64,000 bases of DNA from the NCBI GenBank assembly GCA_023231475.1, contig JALJEE010001644.1, positions 1 through 64,000 of the forward strand. The letters run 5' to 3'. A model generated the notes under the pieces. It was not told the origin of the DNA. It was given only the letters and a program-made list of their open reading frames with translations, and searched no databases. Below are positions 25,300 to 43,665 of this stretch, one piece after another. Position 1 is the first letter of the stretch. Each line of letters opens with the position of its first letter. The DNA comes from Seison nebaliae. Lineage: Eukaryota > Rotifera > Pararotatoria > Seisonacea > Seisonidae. The translations under genes were made by a program, and so were the position numbers.

Positions 25300-25706
25300 T
25301 TGGAGAATCTGATTTCATTTTATTTCAACCATTTCCTCTTCTAGTCAAAATTTTAGTGCGTTTGCTCTTTATTAAATTTATTAATATTTTCTTGTCAAAA
25401 GACAAAAAAAACAATCGGAAAACTATAAGAGTGTCACATTTTATTCATATATTCTTGTTCCCATGAGGTCATTCCATTACACATGAGACTTATTGATATG
25501 TGTTTCCTTTAAACTATATAAATATATGTCGAAGCAAAACTTGAGCGAAAATGTAAAATAACGTATAGGAATTTATTCGTAATCGAAAGTTTGTCGATTA
25601 CACAAAGAGGAAAATCGATAAATTTTATTAGGTTGAAGGATATGAATAATTTTCTTCATATTAAATTTTTTTATATTTTCCATTTAATATGATTTAAGAA
25701 TTGATT
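25300..25706. other. Intergenic between homeodomain and Stum-like genes
   Basis: About 400 bases, AT-rich, same-strand neighbours. No gene seen. Confidence 0.5.
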
Positions 25707-26697
25707 ATGGTTGAATCGACACGAGAAAATAATTACACTAAACAGATAAAAATATTAAGTCCGTTAAACGCTGCTTATGCTTCTTCGACTGATGCAATTT
25801 TCCTCCCACAATTGGCACCAACTGGCCTCATACTCGATTTACCTGACGAATGGTTATTAGAATCAGATTCCAATATATCGATCGATTCGATGTCAGTTAC
25901 TTCGGAGGATAAGCATAATATGTTCCATTTATTTGAGCAAACACGAAAACATTTAGCTCCTACACTTACTCCCAATTTAAGTAAATTTATTTGTTATACA
26001 AATTATATTTTACCCGGAATCGGTTAACTTTTACATTTAAAATTTATTTTTATTGGTTTGGTTAAAGGAACTCTCATTTCAGCTTTTGCTTCGTTTGGTG
26101 ATAAGAAATTGAAGAAAGAACAAAAATGTTGTAAGAATTGTGAGAGATTTTTCAATCTACTTCTCTTATCACTCGTCCAGATAATTTTAATTCCGATGCT
26201 TGGAATCGGATGGTTATGGAGTATCAATTATGGCACATATGTGAGAGAGCTATCAAAAGAATATCATATGAAGAAAGTGAAAACCGGTTTCTACACAATT
26301 TTTCTATTTGTCCTAAATTTCATGATATATAAGTAGGATTAACACGTATGTCGAATATGAGAAATTTAATGTTATTCTTTTCATCATTTCAGATTTAGAT
26401 GAAGAACAAAGGAAACATATGGCGATAAAAAAGTTTCAAAATGGCAATGACGACGGATTATTAACACTGAACATTCTCAGTATCGGACAATTACTCAATT
26501 CGAATTTTTCGAGAGTTGGTCGAAGGAGGAGACAATTCAACGCAATGGCAACATCATATTGTCGTTCAGCCATAGACAATCCCAGATCGTCAATGGAGAG
26601 TGGTGAAAATGGAACAGAAATTTTGAACATGGAAAATTTCCTCGAGTCTGTCATTCCTAATATCAGTAAACCAAGTCAAAGACTTCCCATTTCATAA
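25707..26697 (+). CDS. Stum/SPEC3-family membrane protein
   Basis: Small two-helix membrane protein; Drosophila Stum is needed for mechanosensing in proprioceptive neurons. Exons 25707-26022, 26068-26286 and 26393-26697 join in frame to 279 aa. The family signature falls across the first intron: ICYTNYILPGIG then GTLISAFASFG, a short cysteine pair (CCKNCERFF), and the second helix LLLLSLVQIILIPMLGIGWLWSIN followed by YGTYV. The match to the Stum pattern (VPGLGTFVSAF ... LIQILTAIVMVGWIMSIFWG in the human protein) is from memory. The N-terminal ~95 residues and the C-terminal ~110 are soluble and not recognised. Introns begin GTTAAC and GTTTCT. Convergent with the LRRC34-like gene, 65 bases between stops. 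Confidence 0.8.
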
Positions 26698-26762
26698 AAT
26701 CAGTAAGAAATTAATTATTTGGAATGAAATTTATAAAAAACATTTTCCAATAAAAAATTCGA
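26698..26762. terminator. Shared 3' end of the Stum-like and LRRC34-like genes
   Basis: 65 bases between convergent stop codons, with CCAATAAAAAA near 26748 on the plus strand. The minus-strand transcript must run into the Stum-like exon, so 3' UTR overlap is likely. Confidence 0.5.
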
Positions 26763-28361
26763 TTAATCGAAAGGATTATTTTTCGCATCATCACCATAAT
26801 ATGGTTTCCAATAATACCAAATATTAGGCGCGTGTGACACTTCTGCGATTTGAGGACGTCCTCCTGAATCATAGAATCTAATATCTGTTTGTGATTCTTT
26901 CAATCGACCAGCATCGAAAATTCCTTTAAATGCCTTTTAATATTTCCGAATTATAAATTATTGTAATTCGACAGACAAAATTAACTAATGCTGAAGCTTC
27001 ATCGAATTTGTTACCCCAAACATAAATATTGATTAATGTCGTATTGGATAATAACATTTCCGTTATTTTCCCCAAACCTTTCGTCGTTATATTATTACTT
27101 CTTAGAACTAATCTGAAAATTAAATTTTTAGAAATTGAAAAAAAGAAATAAAATTAACGAACGTTTCTAATGTTTTATTACTGAATTTCATTACATCGCA
27201 AATAAAATGAGTTCCTTGTGATTCGATGCGATTATAACCCAAATCCAACACTCTCAACGGGGGATCACTTTCCAAATAGATCGCTATACATCTTGCTCCA
27301 TCTCTAGTAATTTTATTACTAAACAATGAAAGTATTGTAATTCAAGTATTGTAATTATTAACCAGCTGAAATCAATGTGAGTCAGAAATATATTTTTCGA
27401 CAAAGCTTCGATAATTTGAGAACAACCAAAATCTTTAATATGCATCTTCTGTACATGTAACTCTTCTAAACAACAATTTATCTTATAAAATATTTTGAGA
27501 TGAAAATGTACAATTTTTTGTACAAACATTCAACATTCGGCCGATGTGAACCGGAATAATGTCGTTCGAACTTTCTAGTTCATTATTTGTAATTGGACGA
27601 TTAATATTTAGATACAACAAATTCTTATTCGTTCTTAAAGCAGTTGTAATGGCAATCAATGTTTCAATATGCTACTTTCAATATTCCATCAAGCAGGTTT
27701 TTTTTATGGAAATAACCAACCGAATTCGTGTCTGATAAATCCAAACTTTTCAGAGTAACGTTTATTCTTAACATTTTAGCAAAATGTATTCCACCAAATT
27801 TCCCTAAAGGATTCCCGTTCAAATTAATGAATATGACAGATCCGTTTTTCTTTAACATTTCAATGATTTTTGTCGATTATAAAGAATTTAAACTTCCAAG
27901 ACTATACCCAGTTCTCTAGCACCTTCTTCGCCGATATCATTCCCCATCAAATCTAAATGAGTAATACTTTTATCAGCCTTTTATGGAATGTAGTTATTAA
28001 ATAAGATAAATTAAGAGAAGAAACTTTTAAGAATTCTGCTAGCATTTGTGCACCCAAATCAGTGATTCGATTAAATCGAAGAGATAATCGTTTAATTTTC
28101 GTCTCTTCTTTTAGAACGTTTAATAAGAATTTCAAATCATCATCATTTATTCGAGGTCCTTCAATGAGCACATTATTCCCCGAAGCATCCAATGTGTCAG
28201 TCTCAAGTTTCCTTAAATGAACAAAGAATAACTAGGGAAATTAATTGGAATGGAAACGCTGTTGTTTGATTTTGAAGAGTATGGGCGATACGTTTGTTAG
28301 GTTGCACTTCATGCATTCGACACATATTGATGTAGTTCTCCAATAGTTTAATAGCTTCCAT
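26763..28361 (-). CDS. Leucine-rich-repeat protein, LRRC34-like
   Basis: Nine exons (28361-28258, 28211-28025, 27977-27894, 27849-27721, 27671-27528, 27481-27363, 27318-27163, 27112-26986, 26933-26763) join in frame to ~406 aa. The repeats are of the ribonuclease-inhibitor type: LRFNRITDLGAQ, LDLMGNDIGEEG, INLNGNPLGKFGG, LDLGYNRIESQG, LRSNNITTKGLG. The pattern LDASGNN..EGPRINDDDL at the start and the C-terminal block with WGNKFD, PQIAEVSHAP and KPYYGDD resemble LRRC34, a protein of germ cells and nucleoli in mammals; that assignment is from memory. Every intron starts GTT. The start is the first ATG in the exon; an AG and a possible 5' UTR intron lie just upstream. Confidence 0.8.
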
Positions 28362-28653
28362 GATCACCTGATCTATAATTGTGATCTGACTGTTCACAAT
28401 TGATTGATTTTAACTTATTGGTTGTCATAGTAACAAAGAGTCGAAATCAAACACTCAGAACGTTCAATAAGAGTTGTTGTTCAATTTTCTTTTTTTAACT
28501 TTAAGCTTCGAACAAATATTATTTTGTTCCATCTCATTAATTCTTCGTATTGGCTGATTCGAATAATTGAGGAAATCAGAATAGTTTAAAAATTAAAAAA
28601 TAATTTAAATTAAAAATTGTTAATAATTTAATAGAAAATTTGAAAAACTGCAA

Positions 28654-30018
28654 TTATTGAGGAGTAAAAAAGGAAATGAATTGGATGATAAATGCGGAGA
28701 ATAAGGAAATGCTACAAACTGATAAAATGAAATTGGTTGATGGATCTGTTAATAAAAATATGGTAATTGCTAAATTCACAGGAATTCTAATGTAATTCAT
28801 TAGAGTGGAACGGATCTCTTCTCTCATCTTACTACTTCGGTTATCGGCAATGAGTGCCCAGAAAATGCCGATACAGAATTCATAGACGAGAAATGCGATT
28901 AAAACAAACGGTTCGGTTGTCGATGATGGTATGGGCACAATGAGAGCAAAGGAAGCGAATAATGAAATAATTAAAAATAAATATTTTCTATAACATTTGA
29001 GTTGATTGAGAATGACAGCATAAAGTCCTGAACCGCATCCAGCGGATAACATGAAAGTGGTGAAAATGAGACCCATCGATGATTTGGTATGAATACGTTG
29101 CATGACAGGCGTCCATTGCATGACGAATAAGAAGAGTGATAATTCAAAAAGGATTTGTGTCAATGCTAAGTAGATGAAAGAATGTTTTTTCAATTCCTCC
29201 AATGTTAATTGGAATGAATTGGTGAAATTATTCGTTCCATAATTCTCTTCCCAGAGGAATAGTACGAGAATAATGACGAGAATGTTTGATATTCCACAGA
29301 GAACAAACGGTGTCAATATTCCGAATGATCGAACGACAATTGCGGAGATGATTCCGATTAAGATTCCCAGAATCGAACGAATTAATGCCGATCCACTTAA
29401 AATGTTATGGATATCATCATCATAATTGACATTATTATTATTATTATTATCATCATCATCATTATGATTATGTTGATTGATGGTGTAATAATTGAGGAGA
29501 CGTTGATTCGAATGATTCTCCTTCAATGAAGTAATTATCCACGATTCGAAAGCCGAATATAAAAGACACGTTCCCAACGCATTGAAAATTCGACTGATAA
29601 TCACCACATAATAATTGTCGAATAATACCAATGTACAGAATGTAATGTATGAAATGCTACAGAGAATAACGGACGAACGACGACCGAATTTATCCATTAA
29701 ATTGCCAAGACAAAAGTTGAAGATAGTAGAAGCGATTGCATTTGTTATATAGAAATTTTTTATTTGGATATCTGTGAAATTTCGCCATTCGAACAATTGG
29801 TAAGTGTATGGTTCCTTGAAATGAGGAGATTAATGGATTTAGAAGAAATAGGAAACTTGAAGCCAATCGCCAATGACGGCTAGAGAATAAACTATGAGAA
29901 ATTTATATTGGATTTTCCGTATAGTGGTGTCGAATGTGCAAATTAAGGAACGTGCAGTTAATAGAGACAAGACGAAATTTGGAATACCTAATAACCATAA
30001 TGTTGGAGTTAAATTCAT
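28654..30018 (-). CDS. MFSD5: MFSD5-like major facilitator (molybdate-anion transporter family)
   Basis: Two exons (30018-29857 and 29814-28654) join in frame to 440 aa (human 450) across a 42-base intron starting GTTTCC. About twelve hydrophobic segments. Family landmarks: DWLQ|EPYTYQL at the intron, the MFS loop GNLMDKFGRRSS, SAFESWII, WEENYG, the LSLFLFVMQWTPVM segment, and LMNYIRIPVN near the end. MFSD5 is linked to molybdate uptake. The loop after helix 5-6 carries an Asp/Asn run (residues ~165-185) coded by GAT/AAT repeats. Lies between two other minus-strand genes with 292 and 381 bases spacing. Confidence 0.92.
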
Positions 30019-30399
30019 TTAGTTTGTTTTGAGTCATCCGCTCATTCAATTTCTATTCTCATTTGATAAGATTAATAATTTTTTCAATTTTTTTTCTTTG
30101 CTTATTACTCCGATTACTCTTCTAATTGGGAAGCTTTTTTTTATCAAACAATTTTTTCCTTATTCTATCTCTCTTCGAACTAACAATAAATTTTTCAACT
30201 TTTTATTTTTTCCTTCATAATTCAAATTTTTTTCTCAAACCATCTTGATGGAAATTAAACGATTTCAACTAACTATTGTAAAACTATTCAGTGTTAAGAA
30301 TAGGATAAAATTAAACATTTTAATTTGTGTCACCCGTTTAAATTTGTTAGGAAGAATTAAACTTTATTTGAATAAAAAGAATTTTTTTTTGGCATTTCT
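30019..30399. other. Intergenic between MFSD5-like and DSL-like genes
   Basis: 381 bases, T-rich on the plus strand, holding the 3' UTR of the DSL-like gene and the promoter of the MFSD5-like gene. AATAAA complements are present near 30359-30374. No other gene seen. Confidence 0.5.
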
Positions 30400-33300
30400 T
30401 TAACATAAAGTCATATCGATTTGATGACTGATCGGTAATGATTCGTAACTAGATAAATTCACGATAGATTCATTTGGTTTTGCATTCACGTTTGTTGGTG
30501 GTTCAATTCTAATAAATTCATCAGTCATTTCAGTAAAATGAGAAATAAATGATTAACCGATAAACTGCTCGAGTTGCATTTACTCTCATTGTTGTCGATT
30601 GTGAATTTTGTGATTTGAAAAATCGATTGTCATCCCCTTTTTGACAGGAGCATAAAGTAGTCGAATTATCTGATGTGATAGAAAAGGGAGTTCCAATGAA
30701 TAATTGATTCTCATTCGAGAAATCGGAAAGAGAAGAAATGAAGGAATTCTGTTTCTTATAATATTCTCGAAGGATTCTGGGCGATGCCATTTTAATATGA
30801 TTCCTTCTGGATCGTTTCCTCCGTTTAAACATTTTTGATTGTTTCTTCTTTTTATTTCGTCTTATCTCTCTCAATCTGTTACGATTGTTGTTGTTATTTT
30901 GATTTAAATTGAAATTATATGGAGAAATGGTGACACCAGTTGAAATGGAAGAAGATAAAGATGAAGGAGAAAAAGAAGAAGAAGGAGAAGATGTTGATTC
31001 AGATGATGATGAAGCAGTGAATGAATCTAAATAAATTGGAATTATTAAGAGAACTTAAATATATTTCAATAATTTTAACCGATTGTTCGATGAAATCGAT
31101 AAGAGAAATAATTTGGAGTTTGTGGAAAATTGTTGAAATGGAATTGATTGTTATTTATTTGTGGCGATAATGGTGATAATGAATGTCTATTCACTTTTTT
31201 CGGTTTTGTTAAAATGAAATTACTATCTTTATCCAAATCAGTGACATATGTTGATTTTAATGTTGATTTCTCCATCGAACGATTTTTGATGTCAGAAGAG
31301 TTTAAATCGTACGAATTCCTTTGGAATTGAGGACGAGCGTTCGGATATTTATAGGAATTGTGTGGTCGATTCCTAATGGATGAGATTGGAATTTGCGTTC
31401 GATTATTCGTTTGTTCGTTGAACTCATCTAAATTCTCCATCATATTCAACGAAATCAATTCTCTGTAAGAATATGGTTGATGGTTGTTCTGACGGTTTTC
31501 TACCATCTGATCATTCACATCAAACTGAGTGAATTGATTGAGAGAAATTGATGGTGTGAATGAAGAACATTTAGACGGAGTTGAATTAGATCGTCGTCGA
31601 GTAAAATGTCGTTGAATAATGGGCGAATTAATTAATTCAGACGAAGACGCTCCACTAATAAAGGGAGGTCGAGTTGATGATATGGAATGTCGCCATTTGG
31701 GAAGTAATTTAGATTTTTGTAAATTTTCACGGAAGAAATTATCAACTGATGATGATTTGAATGAAATTGAATGATCTGATGATTTCCTTTGACAATATCG
31801 ATCATCTCTAATATTTCTCATGAGAACATGATCGATAATTGAATGCTCCTGATTGGCTTCAATGGATTTTTCAGCTTTTTTAAAACTTCGCATCTTTCGA
31901 CATTTCACTCTCAAATAACTATTTCTCTTGATATAATGTCTCAATTGTGTGACGAAGATAATGCTCAACATGATGATAATAAGCAGAATAATTATAATGA
32001 TCCACCATTTCCTGGTAAGCACTAAATGGGATGAAGAATTGGCTGTGAAATTTTTGTTAGATAAATTCTCTTTTTTTATTAAGAAGGCTGTTTGATTGAG
32101 ATAATCATTCATCAATTTCCATCGATAACGATTCGTTCCGATACGACGTGAAGGAATAAATGGGAAACTGGTAATGGAATCATAATTATTTGTTATTATT
32201 GTTGGGGTGGTGGTGGTGATGGGAGATGTTAATGGAAAAGAAGAAAATAAGTTACTGTTCAATCGAATATAATCAACTAAATTAGTTGTTGTAATTCGTT
32301 CCGTTGAGAGTTGAAATATTGTTGTTGTTGTTGTTGTGGTATGTTCTGGATATTCCATCGATAATTCAATTGATTTTATGATTGTGGTAGTAGAAATGAT
32401 TCTCTTTCTAGTTGTTGTGATTTTTATTCTTGTTGTGGTAATTGGAATGGTTAAAGGTTTTTCAGTTTTTTCAAAATTAATTGTTGTTGTTGTTGTTGTT
32501 GTTGAGGATGGAAATATTGGATTGGAGGCTCGCATAAAATGTAACCAGTCGAGTGATAATAATGTTGTTCCAATGGAACTTGTAGTTGATGTGGACAAAG
32601 AGAATTTTGTATCAGAAAAAATTTGTCGATTTAATGAGGCAATTTTCGATAATGAAGATGATGGAATGGAAATTGAAGAATTTCCTTCTAGTCGTTTAAG
32701 GAACTCTTCCACACTTAGTTGCACGTCAAGGATCGTTTGCTGTTTATTGGGTGTGGTGTGTTGAATGCGAATGTTATTCCATTTATTAGTCAATTGTTGA
32801 TCATTTGCTCGATTGTGTAATTTGATTTGATTAACTTTCTTTCGATGTTTATTTGAAATCTTTCCAATCTTTCGATAAACTTTCTGCACATTCTCACACT
32901 GCTGCCCACTCAGTCGTGGAAATCGGTGAGAACATTCACATAATCTCCCATACCAGAACTTCCGGCAATAACTCGATAATTTCAATGTTAATCTTGATTT
33001 TCTTTGTTTCCCGATTAATTTGACTCGAAGTCTAATCACTTTGCGAATATCAGATAAACCTGGTGATATTCCATAAGCACGATGGAATGCATCTAAATGT
33101 TGGTAACGATTTTCTGATGATGCATATTCATAACTAGACGTCGGATATTCCAACCAAACATCAACAAAAACAACAATGGATCCCGGCCATTGTTTGAAGG
33201 GAAAATATAAAGAGGATAAAGGCAAATGTGAATTTTTCCTAGGGAAATTAATGAATAATTCATACTCATCATTCTCGTTCATATTAATCATTCGGAAATA

Positions 33301-33627
33301 CTGACGATTAGTAATATTTGATGGATCAAATGACTGATGGAAATATCCATAAGTACATTGAGAAATGGTAGTATCTCGATTAGCCAATTTCAATGGATTC
33401 AAACGTTTCTCCGTTTCGGATTGTGTGAGTGTCATAAGACAGAATTCAATGTGTAAATAACATGACGGTCTGATGATATTCCGTCGAAGAATCATCGTTC
33501 TATTGAGACAAGCTAATTCTTTTCTCTTCAATGAAAGTTTTTGAAATTCGATCTCAAATATACCTCTCATCATTGTCAATGAAATTAAGTGATATAAAAC
33601 GATAATAAACAAATATCGAAGTTGCAT
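30400..33627 (-). CDS. Notch-ligand-like (DSL) transmembrane protein lacking EGF repeats
   Basis: Three exons (33627-31080, 31026-30558, 30508-30400) join in frame to 1041 aa; introns of 53 and 49 bases start GTTAAA and GTTAAT. A signal peptide (MQLRYLFIIVLYHLISL) precedes an N-terminal C2/MNNL-like domain: FEIEFQKLSL, conserved cysteines, and FPFKQWPGSIVVFVDVW, which matches the WPG strand of Delta/Jagged ligands. Around residues 220-246 lies a reduced DSL module, YCRKFWYG..CEC..., with the aromatic-YG core but a shortened C-terminal half. No EGF repeats follow. Instead there is a ~290-residue Ser/Thr-rich stalk, one membrane helix (~541-562, WWIIIIILLIIIMLSIIF), and a ~480-residue basic, Ser-rich cytoplasmic tail. 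Role as a Notch ligand is inferred. Confidence 0.75.
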
Positions 33628-36600
33628 TTCATTCAATCATTCATTTCATCAATCCATAAATTTCTTTTCAATTTCTCATTGAAATTTCTCTAATTATCTT
33701 AAAATCAAAATAAAAACTTGTATATTTTTTTTAATTCATCGAAAATCTTTGAAACTCGAAATATTAAAAATGATTTGATGAAATAAATCAGTTTAATTTC
33801 CATCAAATTATTTTTTCTGATCTCTTTAAATAAATGACTTACATAAATTTCAATAAGTGTAACAATTAGACGTTTGTTTTTTTTTACGAAGAACAAGGAG
33901 AAGATGATGGAATTGATAAGAGAGATCGAAAAAAAATTCTCATAAGATTGATAATGGAATCGAATGAATATGGTTTATTATCAAAAACGGAATATGAAAT
34001 GGATGAATAATTTATATTAAGAACAAATGATAATGAAGGTGATAAATAGTTAGAGGAGAAATGTAATCCTTTCGGATTCATCCGTTTTTTACTAAACAAT
34101 CGATGATATTTTGTTAGTTTTATTCTTCTCATTTATTCTCCTCTCAAATTTAAGGTAAACAATTCCAGTTAATATTATCCATGATTTAACTGTCAAGATC
34201 TCGAATTATCTCTCATTTCCATTCACAACTAATATTTGGGATTCTACTTCTTTTTCTGTAATGAACAATTGTTGCTTCCCGCCTACACGCTCTCATCACG
34301 ATTCATCCGTCGGGAAGTTGAGGAACATCAACGACAATTGTAAACAAAGTTACTCTAAGATGTACTCTCGTTACCGGTTTCAATGATTGTGATTTCCCTA
34401 AATCGTGTCATTTGGAGAGATCGTTTTGTGCGGAATTTTTCTCCTCTTCCGCATCATCAACAACAAACAACTCAATCTATTGATGGATATAACTCGAGTT
34501 GGATACATGAGGAAATTACTACACTTAATTGCTAAACGACGAATGATTCCTAATTCATATTTTATCCAGTAGGAAATAATCAATTTACTCTCATAACATC
34601 ATTCTTGCATCACAGAAGAACATTCTCCTTTTCGTTTACTTCGACAATTCTTTGAAGGGTTTGAAGTTGTTGAATGTGAAGAAATAGTTTAATGGGACAA
34701 GAATCCTGATTATTTTTTATCCTTATCAACATTCGACCATCGGAAACATATTCTATTAAATGAGCTTCTTATAATGTTGATACTAAAAAGAAAAAGAATC
34801 GAAGAAGAAGAAGAAGAAGATAGAATTAGATGAAGAGAGCTTCATTCGTTGAGCTTCATTCATTCATTTTCCATCGTAAGAGGATTATTCTTCATTTCTA
34901 TTTCTCTTGAATTCACTTACGGTAATGTACTTAAATTTGAATACATTATTTTACATGTCATAGCCATACTCCACATTACACCAAGAATTCTCTTATGACT
35001 CATCTAACTGCGTTAAGTCGAAAGATTGGATGGAACTATTCTTATAAAGAGTTCTCTTCTCTTATATATATGGAGGATTGGACTGCCAAGATTCTTTCTA
35101 TCTCGACAGCTACCTACAGTTCGAGCTAGCTCTCAGTTAGCCATCCATTCGTCGTGTTGAGAGATGTTCATGAAAGAAAGTGGAATGAATGTTTGATAAA
35201 TACATGTATATGAATAGATAGATGAGTTGAATAATAAGAGAAAAAATTCGATGAAATATTGAAATTAATGGAAATGTCGAATCTACTCGATCTGATCCAA
35301 CAACGCGTCGGAGATTGATGTTGTTCTTGTTCAAGAATAATCGATGCAACATTAAATGAATAAGTTTATTGCTCTAGTTTCTCCTAATTTTCTTATTGCC
35401 ACTACATGACGATGTAGTGAATTCTCTCATTCACTAACATCATAATCGTAGTATTTACTATTTTTAATATATTTCTAAATGACGAGATCTCATTCTTCCC
35501 TCCCAGTTGATATTCAATCGACATTTCTGTAAATAAATTCTTTCCATCATTCTATATTTATTGCAGTACTTCACACGTTCATCATTATCCAAATAGAGAA
35601 CACATAGTTCATACTCCACCTCTAATTAAAGGCATTAAAGGAAACGAACAACATATCCGTTACTTCCAATCGCCCATCAATCATTCAAATATTTCCTACT
35701 ATCTGTTTATTTAGCAATCGAACACTCTTGTAGCCTTCCCATAATCACATAGGATGTGGTCGATCGTTAATTATTGGAATAACTCTTCCATTCTTCCACT
35801 CAACTAATGACCATCATTATTTATCTCCGACTAAAAATATCATCACTTCTTTCATCAATTGGTTAATGAAAGTATCGTTTAATTCAATGTCTTTCAACTT
35901 CCATCGCGTTCAATCCGGAAAGAAATGATCATTTTTTTCATCAAAGTATATTATCAGGATCTTAACTGAAACTTTAAAGTTTTTTCCAAGTTCAAATTTT
36001 TTGAAAGTCCATGAAGATTAGATTATCAATTATATAAGATATAGATTAATGTTTAGGTAATATTCATCCAATTTCAATTTTAATTGATCAAATTTCTTCT
36101 TATTATTAATGTTTCTCTTGTTTCGGAATATCATTCATACAAATAAATTAGACTATTTAGAAATGTGAGAATATCGTCTAATTATTGTGTGAATAATAGT
36201 CATAATTAATTAAGTAAGTTTTCTCACTTATATGACCAGTTGTCATCTTCCTCAAAATATGGTAAATAAAAGTCGATAACAAAAACCGTAGAAAACCGTT
36301 GCATTAGAAAAAGAGAAGCTAAAATGAAAGTGATTTTGTGAAGGTATTTGGATAAATTGGTTTTCAGAAGAATCGGTAATTAATGAGAATAGCAATAATG
36401 ATGATAAAGTGAAGAATAATGAAAATAAATAATAGAATAAAATTCCATTGAATAATAGGAGTGCAATAGAAAAGAATGAAGCGACGACGTGAAATAGAAT
36501 GATGTATAATAAATGGAGAAGTATATAACCGAATTTTATAGGAAACAAAAATATTGATGATAAACATAATGGCTCAAAATTGCATATAATACATAGTATC

Positions 36601-36846
36601 TATATATTATACTGGATAGAATATTATTAGTTTTGTTGGAGAATAATATTATAGTAAGATGATAATAAAATGATATAAATGATAATAAAATATTTTTTCA
36701 TTCATATGGATAATATAGTGTTTATATAAATTTCATTTATCATATGTAATAAAATATAATAATTGTAGTAATATTCTCTTCAATTAACTAGTAAAAATTC
36801 TAATTCTCTTTAAACGTCAACTAACCGAAAGTGATTATATAGAAAA
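33628..36846. other. Intergenic, no supported gene
   Basis: 3.2 kb upstream of the DSL-like gene and downstream of TDP-43. It includes a GAA-trinucleotide run at 34801-34823 and a TATA-like stretch (CTTATATATATGG) near 35059. Short frames such as 33884-34132 and 36252-36548 have no recognisable character. Likely regulatory DNA and UTRs. Confidence 0.5.
34801..34823. repeat. (GAA)n trinucleotide run
   Basis: Six to seven GAA units in tandem in intergenic DNA. Direct reading. Confidence 0.8.
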
Positions 36847-38452
36847 CTATCCTGAATACGAAACACCAGTTGGAGTCGGATGTTGAGTAGCTGTCTGTAA
36901 TGGAGCACCATTCACTACACCATTATTAGTCGTACTAATACCGATAGAAACGGATGGTGGATATGGATATGATTGAGGTACTGGATGTGGTTGTTGGGAA
37001 TAAGTGGGCCATGTTTGTGGTGGCGGATTCTGAAACAAATCAAATTTAATAACAAATCAAATTTAAAAATCATAATTGTGATATGATATGATACGATAAT
37101 TAGAAGATAACTTCATGATGATTTCGATTTTGATTATAACGACGATTATCCACTGGATAGCCATATGATGGTTGAGCTGCCGTTGGATGTGGATGTGATT
37201 GATAATAAGATTGATATGAATGATGGACATTCGATGGATTATAAGGTGAAATTTGATTTGATTGTAAATGATTTTGTTGTTGACAACCATGACCATTCAT
37301 GTTGTTGTTTTGTTGATGGTTTGTATTGTTGTGATGAGATTGTGGACCGTTATTGTTAGCTCGTTTAACTCGACATTTTTTATTATTAATAACATGTATA
37401 GAATATTGGAGTATGTCGTTAACCGTTCGACTCTCCGCAAATGTCACAAATGCATGAGGACGGAATGGTTCCGGTATGAACACATGAAGTACCGTCCCGA
37501 ATTGTTTGAAATAATCAAATAAATTATTTCTATTAATATCTTGTGTCATATCTCCAATATAAATTATTCGGCGATCTTGTGGCGACTTAATGGAAAATAT
37601 AAAAAATAAAAAAAATTTTAATTTGAAAACTTATTTAATTTTAACTTTATCATCTTGTAATCGAATAATAATGGAATTTCCTTCAACTGTATGTTCCTTT
37701 TGTAATAACAATTCCTCTTGTTGTTCGTATGTGTGAAGTCGAGCGAAACCATAACCTCTCGTCGAATTAGTCTGACGATTTCTCATCAAAGTCAACGAAT
37801 CGAGGAGACCATATTGTCCCAAATATGATCTCAATTGTCGTTCACTCGTTCTCGATTCGATCTGTAAAATGACGAGATCGGTAGCAACTCGTTGAGAGCG
37901 ACAACGTTTCGCATAACTTTCCAAGAATTGTTTCAATGATCCCACATCCATCGTATCGATATTGAGATTTGATTTTGGCGAGTTAAAGTCGTTCACACCG
38001 TTCGATATTGATGAACGATCGTTAGAGAATTTTCGATCTCTAAAATTACAATTATCATCATTATTTGGCAATTTCCGTTTCCTCGACGGAACAGTATCTA
38101 CCACACTGTCAATGTCATCATGGAGTGAGATAGATGTATCGATGTTAATCGTATAAATTCGTGTTTGCCAACCGTTATCTGGCGGATACAATTTCCCATT
38201 GGCTGATCGAACACCTCGCCAAATAGTTGATGTGGTCGATGATGGTTCATCTAATTCCACATCATATTTCATTCCAGTAGCTCGAGGAAATTGTGAGCGT
38301 AAGGAAGAAATGAGCACTGTATTATCATCTTCAACGGGAATCTCGATGATTTCATCATCAGATTTCGCCCGAACATATTTCATCAACATTTTCGGTTCAT
38401 TCGAATAAATCGGTTTCTCTTCACTTTTGATTGTTACAAATTCATTTTTCAT
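36847..38452 (-). CDS. TARDBP: TDP-43 (TARDBP/TDP-1) homologue
   Basis: Nuclear RNA-binding protein controlling splicing and RNA stability. Exons 38452-37646, 37585-37112 and 37029-36847 join in frame to 487 aa. The N-terminal oligomerisation domain is clear: IEIPVEDDNTVL, SQFPRATGMKYDV, WRGVRS, PPDNGW. A basic SRKRKLP near residue 124 fits the nuclear signal. RRM1 (about 190-265) has RNP2 LVILQI and RNP1 RGYGFARL. RRM2 (about 276-348) has IIYIGDM, VLHVFIPEPFRPHAFVTF, diagnostic of TDP-43. The tail (~350-487) is rich in Asn, Gln, His, Pro and Tyr and prion-like, without the Gly-rich composition of vertebrates. The linker before RRM1 carries a ~60-residue insertion. Introns begin GTTAAA and GTTATC. 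The last intron splits off a 60-residue Pro/Gln tail, so retention would end the protein after NHHEVIF. Confidence 0.94.

Positions 38453-43665
<5,213 letters not shown>

Noticed and set aside
26985-28257. GTA- or GTG-starting donors as alternatives in the LRRC34-like gene
   Set aside because: Each tested alternative either created a stop or broke the leucine-repeat frame, while the GTT donors joined every exon in phase.
28400-28430. A 25-base intron that would add an earlier start to the LRRC34-like protein
   Set aside because: Phase fits (GTTAAA...ACAG), but 25 bases is far below the 42-base minimum seen elsewhere here, so the start was left at 28361.
33884-34132. 82-codon minus-strand frame upstream of the DSL-like gene
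   Set aside because: No recognisable domain and no plausible splice partners; Ser/Phe/Ile composition fits chance.
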